A stretch of DNA of 55,863 bases, from positions 321,101 to 376,963 of the forward strand of contig BJOX01000374.1 of the NCBI GenBank assembly GCA_009731375.1, read 5' to 3'. Below are positions 20,815 through 31,292 of this stretch, piece by piece; positions within the stretch are counted from its first letter, which is position 1, and each line of letters begins with the position of its first letter. The position numbers and the translations under genes are program-made. The notes below the pieces were generated by a model that saw nothing but the letters and a program-made list of their open reading frames with translations, was not told the origin of the DNA and did no database searches. The DNA is from Paulinella micropora. Taxonomy: Eukaryota > Cercozoa > Imbricatea > Euglyphida.

Positions 20815-21538
20815 AAAGCCCACGAGGCAGAAGAGGGAAAAAAACCTCTTAGCAGGTGACAAGGGAGATGAGGACGAAAGGGGTAAGGGCAAGTTCAGAA
20901 AATTCAAGAAGAAGGAAGAATGGTGGCTCAAAGTCACTTGTTACGAGTGTAATGAGAAAGGTCATACCAAGAAGTATTGCCCAGCAAAGAAACCCCGTAA
21001 GAAAACTCAAGCGAGTGAAGACAAGAACGATAACAAAAAGAAAAAGGGAAAACCTCACAGCAATAACCACAAAAAGTCTCTCAAAGACAAAGACATGAAC
21101 CTCATTAGAGAGGAAGAAGAAGAGGGGGACACAGAGACTGATAGTGACGCTTTGCTCGTCTTCATGGGGGGAGATGTCCTAGACGACCCTGGGGAAACCC
21201 CTGACGAAGAGAGAGGCAGGGAGAGCGCGAATGTCGAGTCTGGGGAACCTCAGATTGAGCCAGGTGTTCGTCCCCTGTCGACAAATAGAAGTGACGGAGG
21301 GAGTCCCTCCGCCACACCAATCTCACGCTCTCAGAGTCAGCTAACAAGGGACACCTCCACAAACACCCCACAGCGTCAAAACACAGTCCCCAAATCACCT
21401 CTAACAACCATTGAGAGGTATGCAAAGAGAGACCGAGGTCCCTTAAGTGTCATGGCAAGAACAAAAAGAGCAGTCCTTGTCAAATCTCGTTTGAGAAAGA
21501 TAAGAGGGGTCCAAATGCTCTTCAAGTTTCTAGGTTGA
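20747..21538 (+). pseudogene. Ty1/copia gag C-terminus with CCHC zinc knuckle
   Basis: The nucleocapsid knuckle reads CYECNEKGHTKKYCP, the classic C-x2-C-x4-H-x5-C form, near residue 65. It sits among basic, lysine-rich sequence, followed by a disordered acidic and Ser/Thr-rich region. This knuckle identifies a retroelement nucleocapsid. The frame ends at 21536-21538 and another frame continues. Confidence 0.7.
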
Positions 21539-22203
21539 TATATGGACTATTTTGCGGTTATCATGCAAAGAAACAGGACAAAGAGTATCCTCTACTTGAC
21601 TTAGCTGTCAGCCCAGACCCCAAGTCCCCTTACTACCCTGATGAGAGTGGTTTGCGTGAGGATGCAAAAGCGAGAGGGACAGTCATACCACACAACCTCA
21701 CTACCACATTCACCAACCAATCTCCACAGAGGGAGGGAGAGAGTAAGCAAAAGGGAGTGAAAAAGGAAGTGAGGGGGAGCAGGCGTGTAGAGACATCACC
21801 GCAAAAACACACCTCCACCACACAAACACCTCACACCGCATCACCCACACATGTCACGCAAACAGATGACACACCAATGCAAAGAGAGAGCAGTGAGGAA
21901 GAAGAAGGAGAGGAAGAGATGGAGGAGTCATACTATGACAGTGAAAATGACTCTAGATGTTCTGATGAAATCAGACATGACATGGCAATGGCATCATGCT
22001 TAGATGATAGTGATGTTGACCCGGAATTTCTAACCCACCAACAGTATACACCTCGAGTGATGTTCCCCACCAACACAGACCCAGAACAGCAACACCTCGC
22101 AACCACCAGCACCATCACAACACAAGAACAGCAAACAGAACTACGCACTAGTGTTAGATGGGGAAGGGGGGAGAGACAGAAAAAGCACGATAGTTCAGGA
22201 TAG
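21535..22203 (+). pseudogene. Ty1/copia gag-pol linker region
   Basis: 222 codons; begins IYGLFCGYHAKKQDKEYPLL and then becomes a hydrophilic Ser/Thr/Glu-rich stretch. No domain was recognised. It overlaps the protease frame by about 50 bases, with another frame change near 22190. Confidence 0.45.
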
Positions 22204-22579
22204 CGGGTCGTCTCGAGACATAGCATGCAACCCTGAAATGTTACACGACATTAAGTCCGTACCCCCTGTCAAGCTAATTACAGGTAATGGAGAGTGTGAG
22301 ATAGGACAGAAGGGGACGGCAAGAGTGACGCGTATCATGGACATGGTAGACCAATTACGGTGTCAAGGCATGCTCCTTGACGCCAGGTTACCCGTGAATA
22401 TTGCCTCAACCGGCAGGATGGATAATACCCATCACCGGTCAATCATTCACCAAAATGGACAGCTAGTCATACTCAAACACCCCATAAGATTAGAGGAGAA
22501 AGACGTACTGGTAAGAGGTAGGCTCATGTCAACCCTTCTTTACAGATGGGAAGATGAATTTGACACCCGAGCGTTATGA
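22151..22579 (+). pseudogene. Ty1/copia protease region (DSG)
   Basis: Near residue 15 it reads IVQDSGSSRDIACNPEML, with the D-S/T-G aspartic protease triad followed by a hydrophobic region. It is not in frame with the preceding linker. Order after the CCHC knuckle fits Ty1/copia. Confidence 0.65.
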
Positions 22580-22679
22580 ACCCCCAAAGAATAAGAAAAG
22601 AGATGTGGTGGGGTAAAAGGGGAAGGAAACCCCAGGAGAGAAAGACAGAAGCGTAGGCAGACAGAAGGCAAACAGGGGA

Positions 22680-23654
22680 GGTAACGCTGTATGCGTCTTA
22701 TCCCTGCAAGCCTGGTGCGATTAGAAAGGTAGATATAGAATTGTTCCATTATGCATGTGGACACTATAGCATTAAGAAGATGATTGGCAAATGCATTAGG
22801 CATAAAGCTAGTTAGGAGATGAGAAGAAAGTAGAATTTTGCGAATCATGCATGATAGGTAAGGCAAAGCAGTTGCCTAGGTTTAAAGTTAATAAGATAGA
22901 GAGAGCTAGTAAGCCAGGAGTAGTATTACACATAGACACCGGAACGTGGTCAGCACGGTCAATACACGGTAAGAGACACAAATTTTCGGTCACGGACGAT
23001 TACTCGTTGTTTATTAAGGACTATTATCTTGCGCATAAGAACGAGTTTATTGACTGCATTAAGCAGGCGGTAGCATTTTATGAGAGACAGACAGGAAACA
23101 AAGTACAAGAAATTAGATGTGATCAAGAGTTTGATGTCCCGAAAGAGGTGATAGAGTGGTGGAAGCCTAGTCAGTTTATTTGGAAAACGTCAGCAACGGG
23201 GGACAAAGATGGTAACCCTATCGCTGAAAAAGCCGATGACATTACGGCTGGGGCCGCAAGTGCCATGCGTTACCATGCCCACCTGCCCATTTCTTTCTGG
23301 GCAGAGATGGAACATTCGGCAATCACTCTACATAACATTTTGCCTGCCGCCCAAGGACCTAAGAAGGGGATGTCCCCATTTGAGCAGTTATTGGGAAGAA
23401 AACCGTTTTTAAAACACCTTAGACCGATAGGCTGCATGGGAGTAATGTATACAGGCAAAGGTAGAAAGGGACAGTTTAGAGGAAAGAAAGTTATGATAGT
23501 AGGGTATGACTTATTTAGAGAGTTATATAGAGTGTGGTACGGTAGGGAAGTAGTAACAGGAGTCAGAAACGTGCGATTTAACCCGTACGTGATAGAACAT
23601 ATGACAGGTTCAAAAGGACTAGTACCTTTTGCCTACTTTGCCACAGGCAATTAA
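22680..23654 (+). pseudogene. Ty1/copia integrase, 3'-truncated
   Basis: The zinc-binding part is split by a frame change: LFHYACGHYSIKKM supplies the two His at about 22740-22780, and FCESCMIGKAKQLP supplies the two Cys at about 22838-22880. From 22851 one frame runs 267 codons with catalytic Asp in VVLHIDTGT and in IRCDQEFD, and the Glu in GNPIAEKADD. The end (MSPFEQLLGRKP, then IGCMGVMY) is typical of copia integrase. Reverse transcriptase and RNase H, which should follow, are absent because the 592-bp inverted repeat begins at 23606. The last residues before the stop at 23654 are encoded by that repeat. Confidence 0.75.
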
Positions 23655-24197
23655 TAGAAATCAAGAGGCAAAGTCCTGCTTGTTTCTTGCTTGTTTCTTG
23701 CATATTCTTGATGGGGAATCATTATTAATTAATAAAAATCAAATTTAAATTAATTTTCAAGTAATTCAAGTTGTTTTTGTGGCAAAAATATAATGATTTA
23801 TGTGGCACATATTAATAATTTTTTTTGCCAACTTTTTGCAAAGATTTTGCCTCTATTTTGCAAGGGATTTAATGTAATTTTAATTATTTTCATTTATTTA
23901 ACTTATAATTCAACTTTATTTAATGTTTACTTGCACCTATCACCACAAAAACAACTAGAAATTTGTGACTTGAAAATTTTGCGTGACTCGAAAATTCGCC
24001 CAAGTCATAAATATACAAAATACAAAGGAGGCAGAAAAACAACGGAATGTACGTTCCTATTCAGTAATTCAACTGCGATTCAAATATATTAATTTTATAT
24101 TAAATCTCAACTTGACTTGTTAGTATGTGTAACTTTAATTTTGCCTCCGGACAGTGTTTAATAAATCTTGAAATTTCACTAAGTCAAATTGATGTGC
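23606..24197 (+). repeat. Left terminal inverted repeat
   Basis: 592 bp, matching the reverse complement of 37157-37748. AT-rich, with a tandem TGCTTGTTTCT motif near its outer end. The open frame across 23793-24092 appears in both copies and is not a convincing gene. Confidence 0.85.
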
Positions 24198-24267
24198 AAT
24201 CAAAAGAAGCTTTCCGGCAGCGGGATTTTATGCGGCACTATCCCTCAACGAGTTGACAGAACTAAAT

Positions 24268-25042
24268 TTAGTTATTCAGATCTCTCAACGCGTTGATTGG
24301 TTCCCACTCTTCTGACGAAGAAGAATCCGACAGGTCAGATCTGCAGCGTCGCTGTCGCAATTCAGCAGCCTCACGCTCTTCATCACTAAGCCCATAAACA
24401 CGTGCGAACTGACGCCTGACTCGGCGGCGAGCTGCTGAATTTGGGCGATTTCTATCGCTAACAGTGAGTGGGTGGGGTACCACCGGCTCATCAGAACTTG
24501 ACTCCGAATTCGTTTGTAATTTCTCGTCCAACAAGTCAGAGTCAGCGACTCTCCTCCTCTTTCGTCGACGACCACCCCGTTCCTGCGATCTATCTGGTTC
24601 ACACCTTGTCTGTTCAGCTGCATCATCAAAACAGGACAGTACACGCTGAATGAGGATAGGTTTTGACCCACTGCGCCTCTGATCGTTCTCAGCTAGCCAG
24701 GATCGAACTTCCTTTAACGGTCGCCTTCTTCAAAGCTGCCTCAGTTGGATCTTCAGCCAGAATGGAGGAAACCTTTAAATGTGGGGCTGGGAATCTGCTC
24801 TCGTCACCGAAATCATGCTGCCTTTTCTCCTCCTTATTGAGAAGGCGGGCGCCCATCCAAGATGGGTGCACGGGTGCCTTGCCCTCGTTAACGAACGAAG
24901 TCCTGGCCACGAAAAGCCTCTCAGCCTCGGATAGCATTTCCACTTCCTCCTGCGCTGTCGATCGATCGGCTGGCACGCCCCACACGTCAGCAGGTAGATC
25001 ATCAAGCACTCGCCCACAAATGCCCCGCTTTATCTTTCATGG
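24268..25042 (-). pseudogene. SAP-domain protein with acidic C-terminus (one frameshift)
   Basis: A minus-strand frame beginning near 25042 reads RVLDDLPADVWGVP and runs to about 24711 (EAALKKATVK). Removing one G there lets the next frame continue as EVRSWLAENDQRRSGSKP followed by LIQRVL, which is the helix-turn-helix SAP pattern (LK..TV.E.R..L......SG.K..LI.R). The C-terminal half has a basic stretch and then an acidic serine tail ending before 24268. SAP domains bind AT-rich or scaffold DNA. Here it lies inside the AT-rich element and could help target or package it. The frameshift may be a mutation or an unrecognised short intron. Confidence 0.55.
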
Positions 25043-25761
25043 CGAAGTGGCCAGGCCGACCAGGCAAACCGCCATGACCCTCCTCCCCATCCCAAATGAT
25101 TCGGGTAAGCTGAGAATGTGTAAGTACCTCCTTGAACCAGGCCTGTTCCTCCTTAGAACAATATTTCTAGCAAAACTGATAAGAATCGCTAATTTGGGTT
25201 CCGGAATCACTACTTTGGGTTAGGCTAAGGCAGGAAGTTCAGAACTCGGACGAACCTGTATAAAATGTTAGAATCACTCAGTCCTGTTTCCGTTCTGTGC
25301 AGCGTTTCATAATTTCGTACCTTAAAATACCCTTCAAGACAATGTGAGCTCCCTCCACAGGACACCCTAAACCATCATTACCGAGTATTTTTAGAACAAT
25401 TTTCTGTTGCTGTGATCAGCTTCTCCTTACATACAAATCCTCACACATGCAATTTCTATCTGTTTTAATTAAGTAAACTTGGGTGTGAAATATTAAGAGA
25501 TCAACACTGCCGGAAGCAAGTATCAACTGTGAAATCGTGAATATATGCTTCAAAAATAATTAATACAGTTTTGCTTTTTTTCAGTTCTGATGCTTCAAAC
25601 TTTGCCATTGTATAATCTAGAATGTCGAACTGCAAATACTGTAACAGAATTTTTTGAAAATTATTTGGTGATCGATTGATATAATTTACAATAACTGACG
25701 CACACATTTAGATTCCAGATACAGTTGACAAGTCTGTGGGTAGTCAACAATAATTTTTCCT
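25043..25761. other. Non-coding AT-rich spacer inside the 14-kb element
   Basis: No supported gene. Around 25168-25205 is a diverged copy of the inner-arm end (aactgataagaatcgct), the same sequence that begins the arms at 25762 and 31292. Confidence 0.5.
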
Positions 25762-26531
25762 ACAACTGATAAAAATCGCTATTTTGATTCCTGGAATCGC
25801 TATCCATAGGTAAGGGGAGGGTTGGCAAATTTGTATAAGGTAATGCAAACCGATGGCGAATATTCTGTGAAGACAGACCCTACCTGAAGTAGATCATTAA
25901 CCACTGTACATGCAGGCATGTGTAGTTACTTCCGGTTGCGCACAAATTAAACAAAGTAGAAATCCTGTTCGGAGCTGCATCTATATCAAACAGGCAGTAA
26001 TACTAACTTGTTGACCAGGATGATACACACACATTCAACATAACAACAGATCTTCTGTCCTTTACCTTAGCTCACTGAACAGACCCAAAACAAAAAAATA
26101 CTTGGTAATGATGTCAAAACTGTCTCTGTTGCGCATACAAAGAGTCTACAAAGCTGGATGCAGATCAACACATATTCCACCATACAATGATTATTAATTA
26201 TTTTCTGTTATAAAATCTCTTGTCTACTTGATTTATCTTTGTTGTAATGACTATAAAAAAAATATATATTTTTAAAATGTAATTTAAATTTTTTTTCTAA
26301 ATTTTTTTACATTTTTGAAAAATTTTGAGTAATTATTATAATATAATTCTTTGAAGTTTTGTCTTTTACGTTTTCAAGAATAACAGGCATTCTTCAAGAA
26401 GAACAGGTATTTTCTGTTCAACAGAACTCCATTTCTGAGTATTACTGAGTATTTTTTCTTTTGGTTCTGTTGGTTTGCGGTGCAAACAGAAAAAATTTCT
26501 AAAAATACAGAGTAATGATTGGTAGATATGT
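25762..26531 (+). repeat. Left arm of inner inverted repeat
   Basis: About 0.75 kb matching the reverse complement of about 30588-31292, from acaactgataaaaatcgc at the outer edge to the motif taatgattggta at the inner edge. Several short indels separate the arms. Confidence 0.8.
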
Positions 26532-26641
26532 TCTGTTCATAAAATAAATTTAATTTAATTTCAAACTTGAAATGATCCCACAAATTTTCAAGTTTATTCA
26601 AAAAAATTTCAAGTTGAAATCTGATTGAGGAACTTGAAATT

Positions 26642-26820
26642 TTCAGGAAGCAGGAGGTGGATTTCTCACACTTCTTGCGACAGGAGTGGAAGGAATCGAG
26701 CTTGAACGAACACTGTTAGCAGAAGGACTCAACAGCGTCCTGGAATATCTTGGGCTTGACAAAGTGCTCATTTCTAAAGATCTGGCGCCAGCGAACAGAA
26801 CGTGGAAAAAAAATACCTGA
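26642..26820 (+). CDS. Isolated exon in the inner region
   Basis: After an acceptor (TTTTCAG, 26639-26645) the frame reads GGGFLTLLATGVEGIELERT and LGLDKVLISKDL before low-complexity sequence. It has balanced amino-acid use quite unlike the surrounding AT-rich DNA. No family is recognised. An AACAGAA...TTCTGTT element follows directly at about 26795-26852. Confidence 0.4.
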
Positions 26821-27090
26821 GTATTTTCCATTCGCTTCTGTTGCAAACAACTTGGGACAGCAAGAAAAAATTGAATTATGATGCACTTTCGCAAACTCAA
26901 GTTCATTTCAAATTTGATTTTTCAATTTTGATGTTGCCGAAAATTCAGGCATTGCCATTTCAAAAATGGCAAACCTTGACCGAGCCAAATTTTTTTCCAA
27001 GTTACCTGACAGTATTGCCACTTTTTTAATCAATAGGCAGCAGAAAAGCAGTTATCATGTTCTGGCAGAGCGCGTGCCAGGCCGCGTGCA

Positions 27091-28170
27091 ATGCCTCGTG
27101 CGAAAAAGATTGCAGATACCTACAAACAACGTCGAGGTGGTGCGACAGTCCGTGGCGGACGCAAAAAACAGAAAGGCGGAAAAGAGGTGAAAACATCCCA
27201 AGAAGAGGTACTCTGTCCTGTCAAGCACCCAACAGAACTCACAAAAAAAAAACCCAGGTAATACTCAAAACTCACTTCTGTTTGGATGCTCTCCCAACAG
27301 GTTGCATTTGAAAAGGCTTTTATGACCATCAGCATTATAGGTTCAAGCGACCCTTCGCAAAGCATTCCCAAAATGATCCTCATTTCATTCGCGAGGACGA
27401 CTTCGGGCAACTTCGTCTACACACTCGAAGAATGCTTGAGTTTCCAGGCCGGTGTGGATTCTCAGTCTGTACAGATCAAGCTTTCGGACTGCAAAAAGTA
27501 CATATTTCTTTTTTTATGTACTTCACAGTATTGTTTTTGGCAAGTTTTGTTCTTTCCTCACATACAAACTGTTTGTCAAAATGTTCAACAGACGATTTCA
27601 TCTTTATGCTGAATCTTATGTTTTGCGATGTTCTGGATGTAAGTTTTCACGTTCCCTTGAGATTTTTCCAAGCTCCAGCAGGGGGATTGCAAACTCTGAA
27701 AAGTTTCACTGTTCCCACTAGGTAGTTACAGGTAATTTTTTGTGGTTCTGTTGCCACGTCATCTCTGCGTGTTGAGTAAGGAAAAACTGACACTATCAGA
27801 ATTTATAAGACAAAAATAGAAAAAAACAAATGTTATAAAAATTTTCACCTAACAGAATGATGATTTCATTCAATACTGAGTATTTTTTCCAGAAAGTTCT
27901 GTTGGCATCCTTCAACATAATCCCAGTTTCCTCCTGATTTCTTAATATCAACATATATTCTGTCTGTACTCAGTGTTTTTGATTTTTCTTTTCTTGCAGA
28001 TTTTCGCAGTCATCACAGCGTGCTGGCAAATGAGGATGGAGGAACTAAAAGTTAACAACATCAAAATCACGATGGTGTTGGATTACTTTGTGCAAATGCT
28101 GGTAAATTTCAAGACACACAACGGTTTTCAGACTAGCCCTGACTATCTTGACAGTCTGAGCTTCTGGTAA
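27091..28170 (+). CDS. Multi-exon gene of unknown function in the inner region
   Basis: Proposed exons: 27091-27207, start MPRAKKIADTYKQRRGGATV (basic, Gly-rich); 27301-27497, VAFEKAFMTISIIGSSDP; 27592-27639, DDFIFMLNLMFCDVLD; 28000-28170, IFAVITACWQMRMEELKV, ending LSFW and TAA. Junctions have GT donors and AG acceptors (GAG/GTACTC, CAACAG/GTT, GGAT/GTAAGT, TTGCAG/ATT). Exons 1-2 and 3-4 join in phase 0; the 2-3 join needs a one-base adjustment, so the model is imperfect. The first intron contains one of the AACAGAA...TTCTGTT elements. No domain was recognised. Confidence 0.4.
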
Positions 28171-29840
28171 TTAATATTTTTTCTTTATTTTTGTTTCTGA
28201 TCGCTGTGTATGTTAACAGAATCATAACAAAAAAAATACAAGTTAATGATTGCTAAGCATGTTCTGGGAGCTATGCATGTTAACACAGAGGTCCTGATAA
28301 CAATTTTACCAAGATTGTGGAAGAAGCAGGGGAGATGTGCTTATACAACGCGAATGAACCTCGCAATTTAGCACTGCAACTAGGAAAAAATTCTGATAAC
28401 GCCAGCGTTTTTAAATTATTTTAAGTTATTTCAAGTTATTTCAAGTTACTTCCAGAAATTAATTCAAGTTATTTTAAGTTATTTTAAGTTATTTTCAGTA
28501 TTTTTCAAGTTGATTTCAACTTAAATTTTCTATATTTGGATTGAGGAAAAAATAACTTAAATTTTTTTTGAATTTTAATTTAAATTTTCAAGTTGAAATT
28601 TTAGATTTTCAAGTTTCTTCAAGTTAGTTTACTGAAAATTTCAAGTTAATCAATCAGATTTCAACTTGAAATTGTTTTATTAAATTTGAAAATTTGTCAT
28701 TATTTCAATTTTTAAATTCTATTAAATTTATTTTATAAATAGAATATATCTACCAATCATTACTTAGTTTTTTAGAATTTTTCTGTTTGCATTAACAGAA
28801 AATATTTCTAAAATAAAGTAATGATTGTTAGGTGGTTCTGTTGAGTTGTTTCAAGTTGCTTCAAGTTACTTCAAGTTACTTCAAGTTACTTCAAGTTACT
28901 TCAAGTTATTTCAAGTTACTTAAGCAAGTTATTTCAAGTTATTTCAAGTTATTTCCAGTATTTTCATGTTTACTTCAAGTTAGATTTTCTAAATTTTGAT
29001 TTATTGAAATAAAATGTGAAAAAAATAATTTGAAATTTTTTGAATTTTAATTTGAATTTACAAGTTGAAATTTTAATATTTCAAGTTTCTTCAAGTTAGT
29101 TTCATGAAAATTTCAAGTTTCTTATTCAGAATTGAACTTGAAATTTTTTCAAATAAATTTAATTTATTTAAAACTTGAGATAATATTAAAAAATTTCAAT
29201 TTATTTCATAAATAAAACATATCTAGCAATCATTATTCTGTATTTTTAGAATTTTTCTGTCTACACTAACAGAAAAATTTCTAAAAATACATACTAATGA
29301 TTGGTAGGTGCTTCTGTTGAATTCTTTCAAGTTATTTCAAGTTATTTCAAGTTATTTCAAGTTATTTCAAGTTATTTCAAGTTGAATAGATGCCTATGTC
29401 CTCTGATACGCAGCGCTGATAAACCAAACATATTTAGCTGTCTTATCTATCTCTTTGAAGGAGGTCTGTTTATTAATCATAAAATAAATTTCATTTAATA
29501 TTTAATTTTAAACTTGAAATAATCTTAAAAAATTTGATTTTTTTTAAGTTTATTGAAAAAATTTTAAGTTGAAATCTGATTGATGAACTTAAAATTTTCA
29601 GGAAACTAACTTGAAAAAACTTGAAAATGTATATTTTCAACTTGAAAATTCGAATCGAAAATTCAAAAAAAATTTGAATTTATTTTTTCACATTTATTTC
29701 AATAAATACAAATATAGATCATTTAACTTGAATGAACTTAAAAAATACTGGAAATAATTTGAAATAATTTGAAATAACTTGAAATAACTTGAAGTCACTT
29801 GAAGTAGCTTGAAATAACCCCGCCAAGCGGAAATGGGCTG
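28171..29840. repeat. AT-rich block with AAGTT-type tandem repeats and hairpins
   Basis: Tandem ttcaagttatttcaagtt units occur at about 28420-28515, 28850-28955 and 29325-29385, with reverse-complement units at about 29755-29815. Between them are near-palindromes of about 90 bp (28749-28838 and 29221-29310) with arms like accaatcatta...tttctgtt. No gene is supported. Confidence 0.7.
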
Positions 29841-29859
29841 GAGGTGGGATGGATGGATG

Positions 29860-29938
<79 letters not shown>

Positions 29939-30017
29939 GGATAGATGGATGGATTGATAGAGATAGAGATAGAGATAGATAGAGATAGATAGATAGGTAG
30001 GTAGGTAGGTAGATAGG

Positions 30018-30107
<90 letters not shown>

Positions 30108-30139
30108 TATCGATAGATCGATAGATAGATCGATCGATC

Positions 30140-30231
<92 letters not shown>

Positions 30232-30335
30232 TAGGTCAACCATCGTCTCGCGATAATAGGTTTCCACCCTGCAGGTAGGTAGGTAGGTAGGTAGGTAGGT
30301 AGATAGGTAGAGAGATAGATAGATAGATAGGTAGG

Positions 30336-30408
<73 letters not shown>

Positions 30409-30453
30409 TGATAGATAGATTGATAGATAGATTGAAAGATAGATTGATAGATT

Positions 30454-30512
<59 letters not shown>

Positions 30513-30525
30513 GGATAGATGGATG

Positions 30526-30581
<56 letters not shown>

Positions 30582-30582
30582 T
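29841..30582. repeat. TAGA/TATC microsatellite (about 740 bp)
   Basis: Near-pure four-base repeat (gata/taga) with variants such as gatc, ggta and tgat, broken once by about 55 bp of unique sequence (30233-30275). The minus-strand reading frames through it (YLSIYLSI) are artefacts of the repeat. Confidence 0.95.
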
Positions 30583-30587
30583 AACAT

Positions 30588-31292
30588 ATGTACCAATCAT
30601 TAGTCTGTATTTTCAAAAACAAATTTTTCTGTTTTCACCGCAAACCAACAGAACCAAACAGGTCAGTGATACTCAGAAATGTGGTTCTGTTGAAAAAAAA
30701 AATACTATGTTTGGAAAACTTAAAACGCAAAACTTCAAAGAATTATATTATAATAATTACTCAAAATTTTTCAAAAATGTAAAAAAAATTTAGAAAAAAA
30801 ATTTTAAATTACATTTTAAAAAATGTATTTATTGTTTTCATAATCATTACAACCAAGATAAATCAAGTAGACAAGAGATTTTATAACAGATGTGTTGACT
30901 GCATCCAGCTTTGTATGCGCAACAGAGACAGGTTTGACATCATTACCAAGTATTTTTTTGTTTTGGGTCTGTTCAGTGAGCTAAGGTAAAGGACAGAAGA
31001 TCAGTTGTTATGTTGAATTTGTGTGTATCATCCTGGTCAACAAGTTATTACTACCGCCTGTAGGATATAGATGCAGCTTCGAACAGGATTTCTACTTTGG
31101 TTAATTTGTGCGCAACCGGAAGTAACTGCACACACCTGCATGTGCAGTGGTTAATAATCTACTTCAGGTAGGGTCTGTCTTGACAGAATATTCGCCACCA
31201 TCGCTTTGCATTACCTTATACAAATTTACCAACCCTCCCCTTACCTATACGTACCGATTCCAGGAATCAAAATAGCGATTCTTATCAGTTGC
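30588..31292 (-). repeat. Right arm of inner inverted repeat
   Basis: Reverse complement of 25762-26531 with substitutions and small indels. Its outer edge overlaps the last codons of the transposase-like frame ending at 31245. Confidence 0.8.

Noticed and set aside
23793-24092. A 99-codon frame in the terminal inverted repeat, also at 37252-37563
   Set aside because: AT-rich, low complexity, no domain; its preservation is explained by the two repeat copies being similar.
29694-30622. Three minus-strand open frames of 128-300 codons reading YLSIYLSI
   Set aside because: They translate the TAGA/TATC microsatellite in three phases; all frames of this repeat are open and none has a domain.
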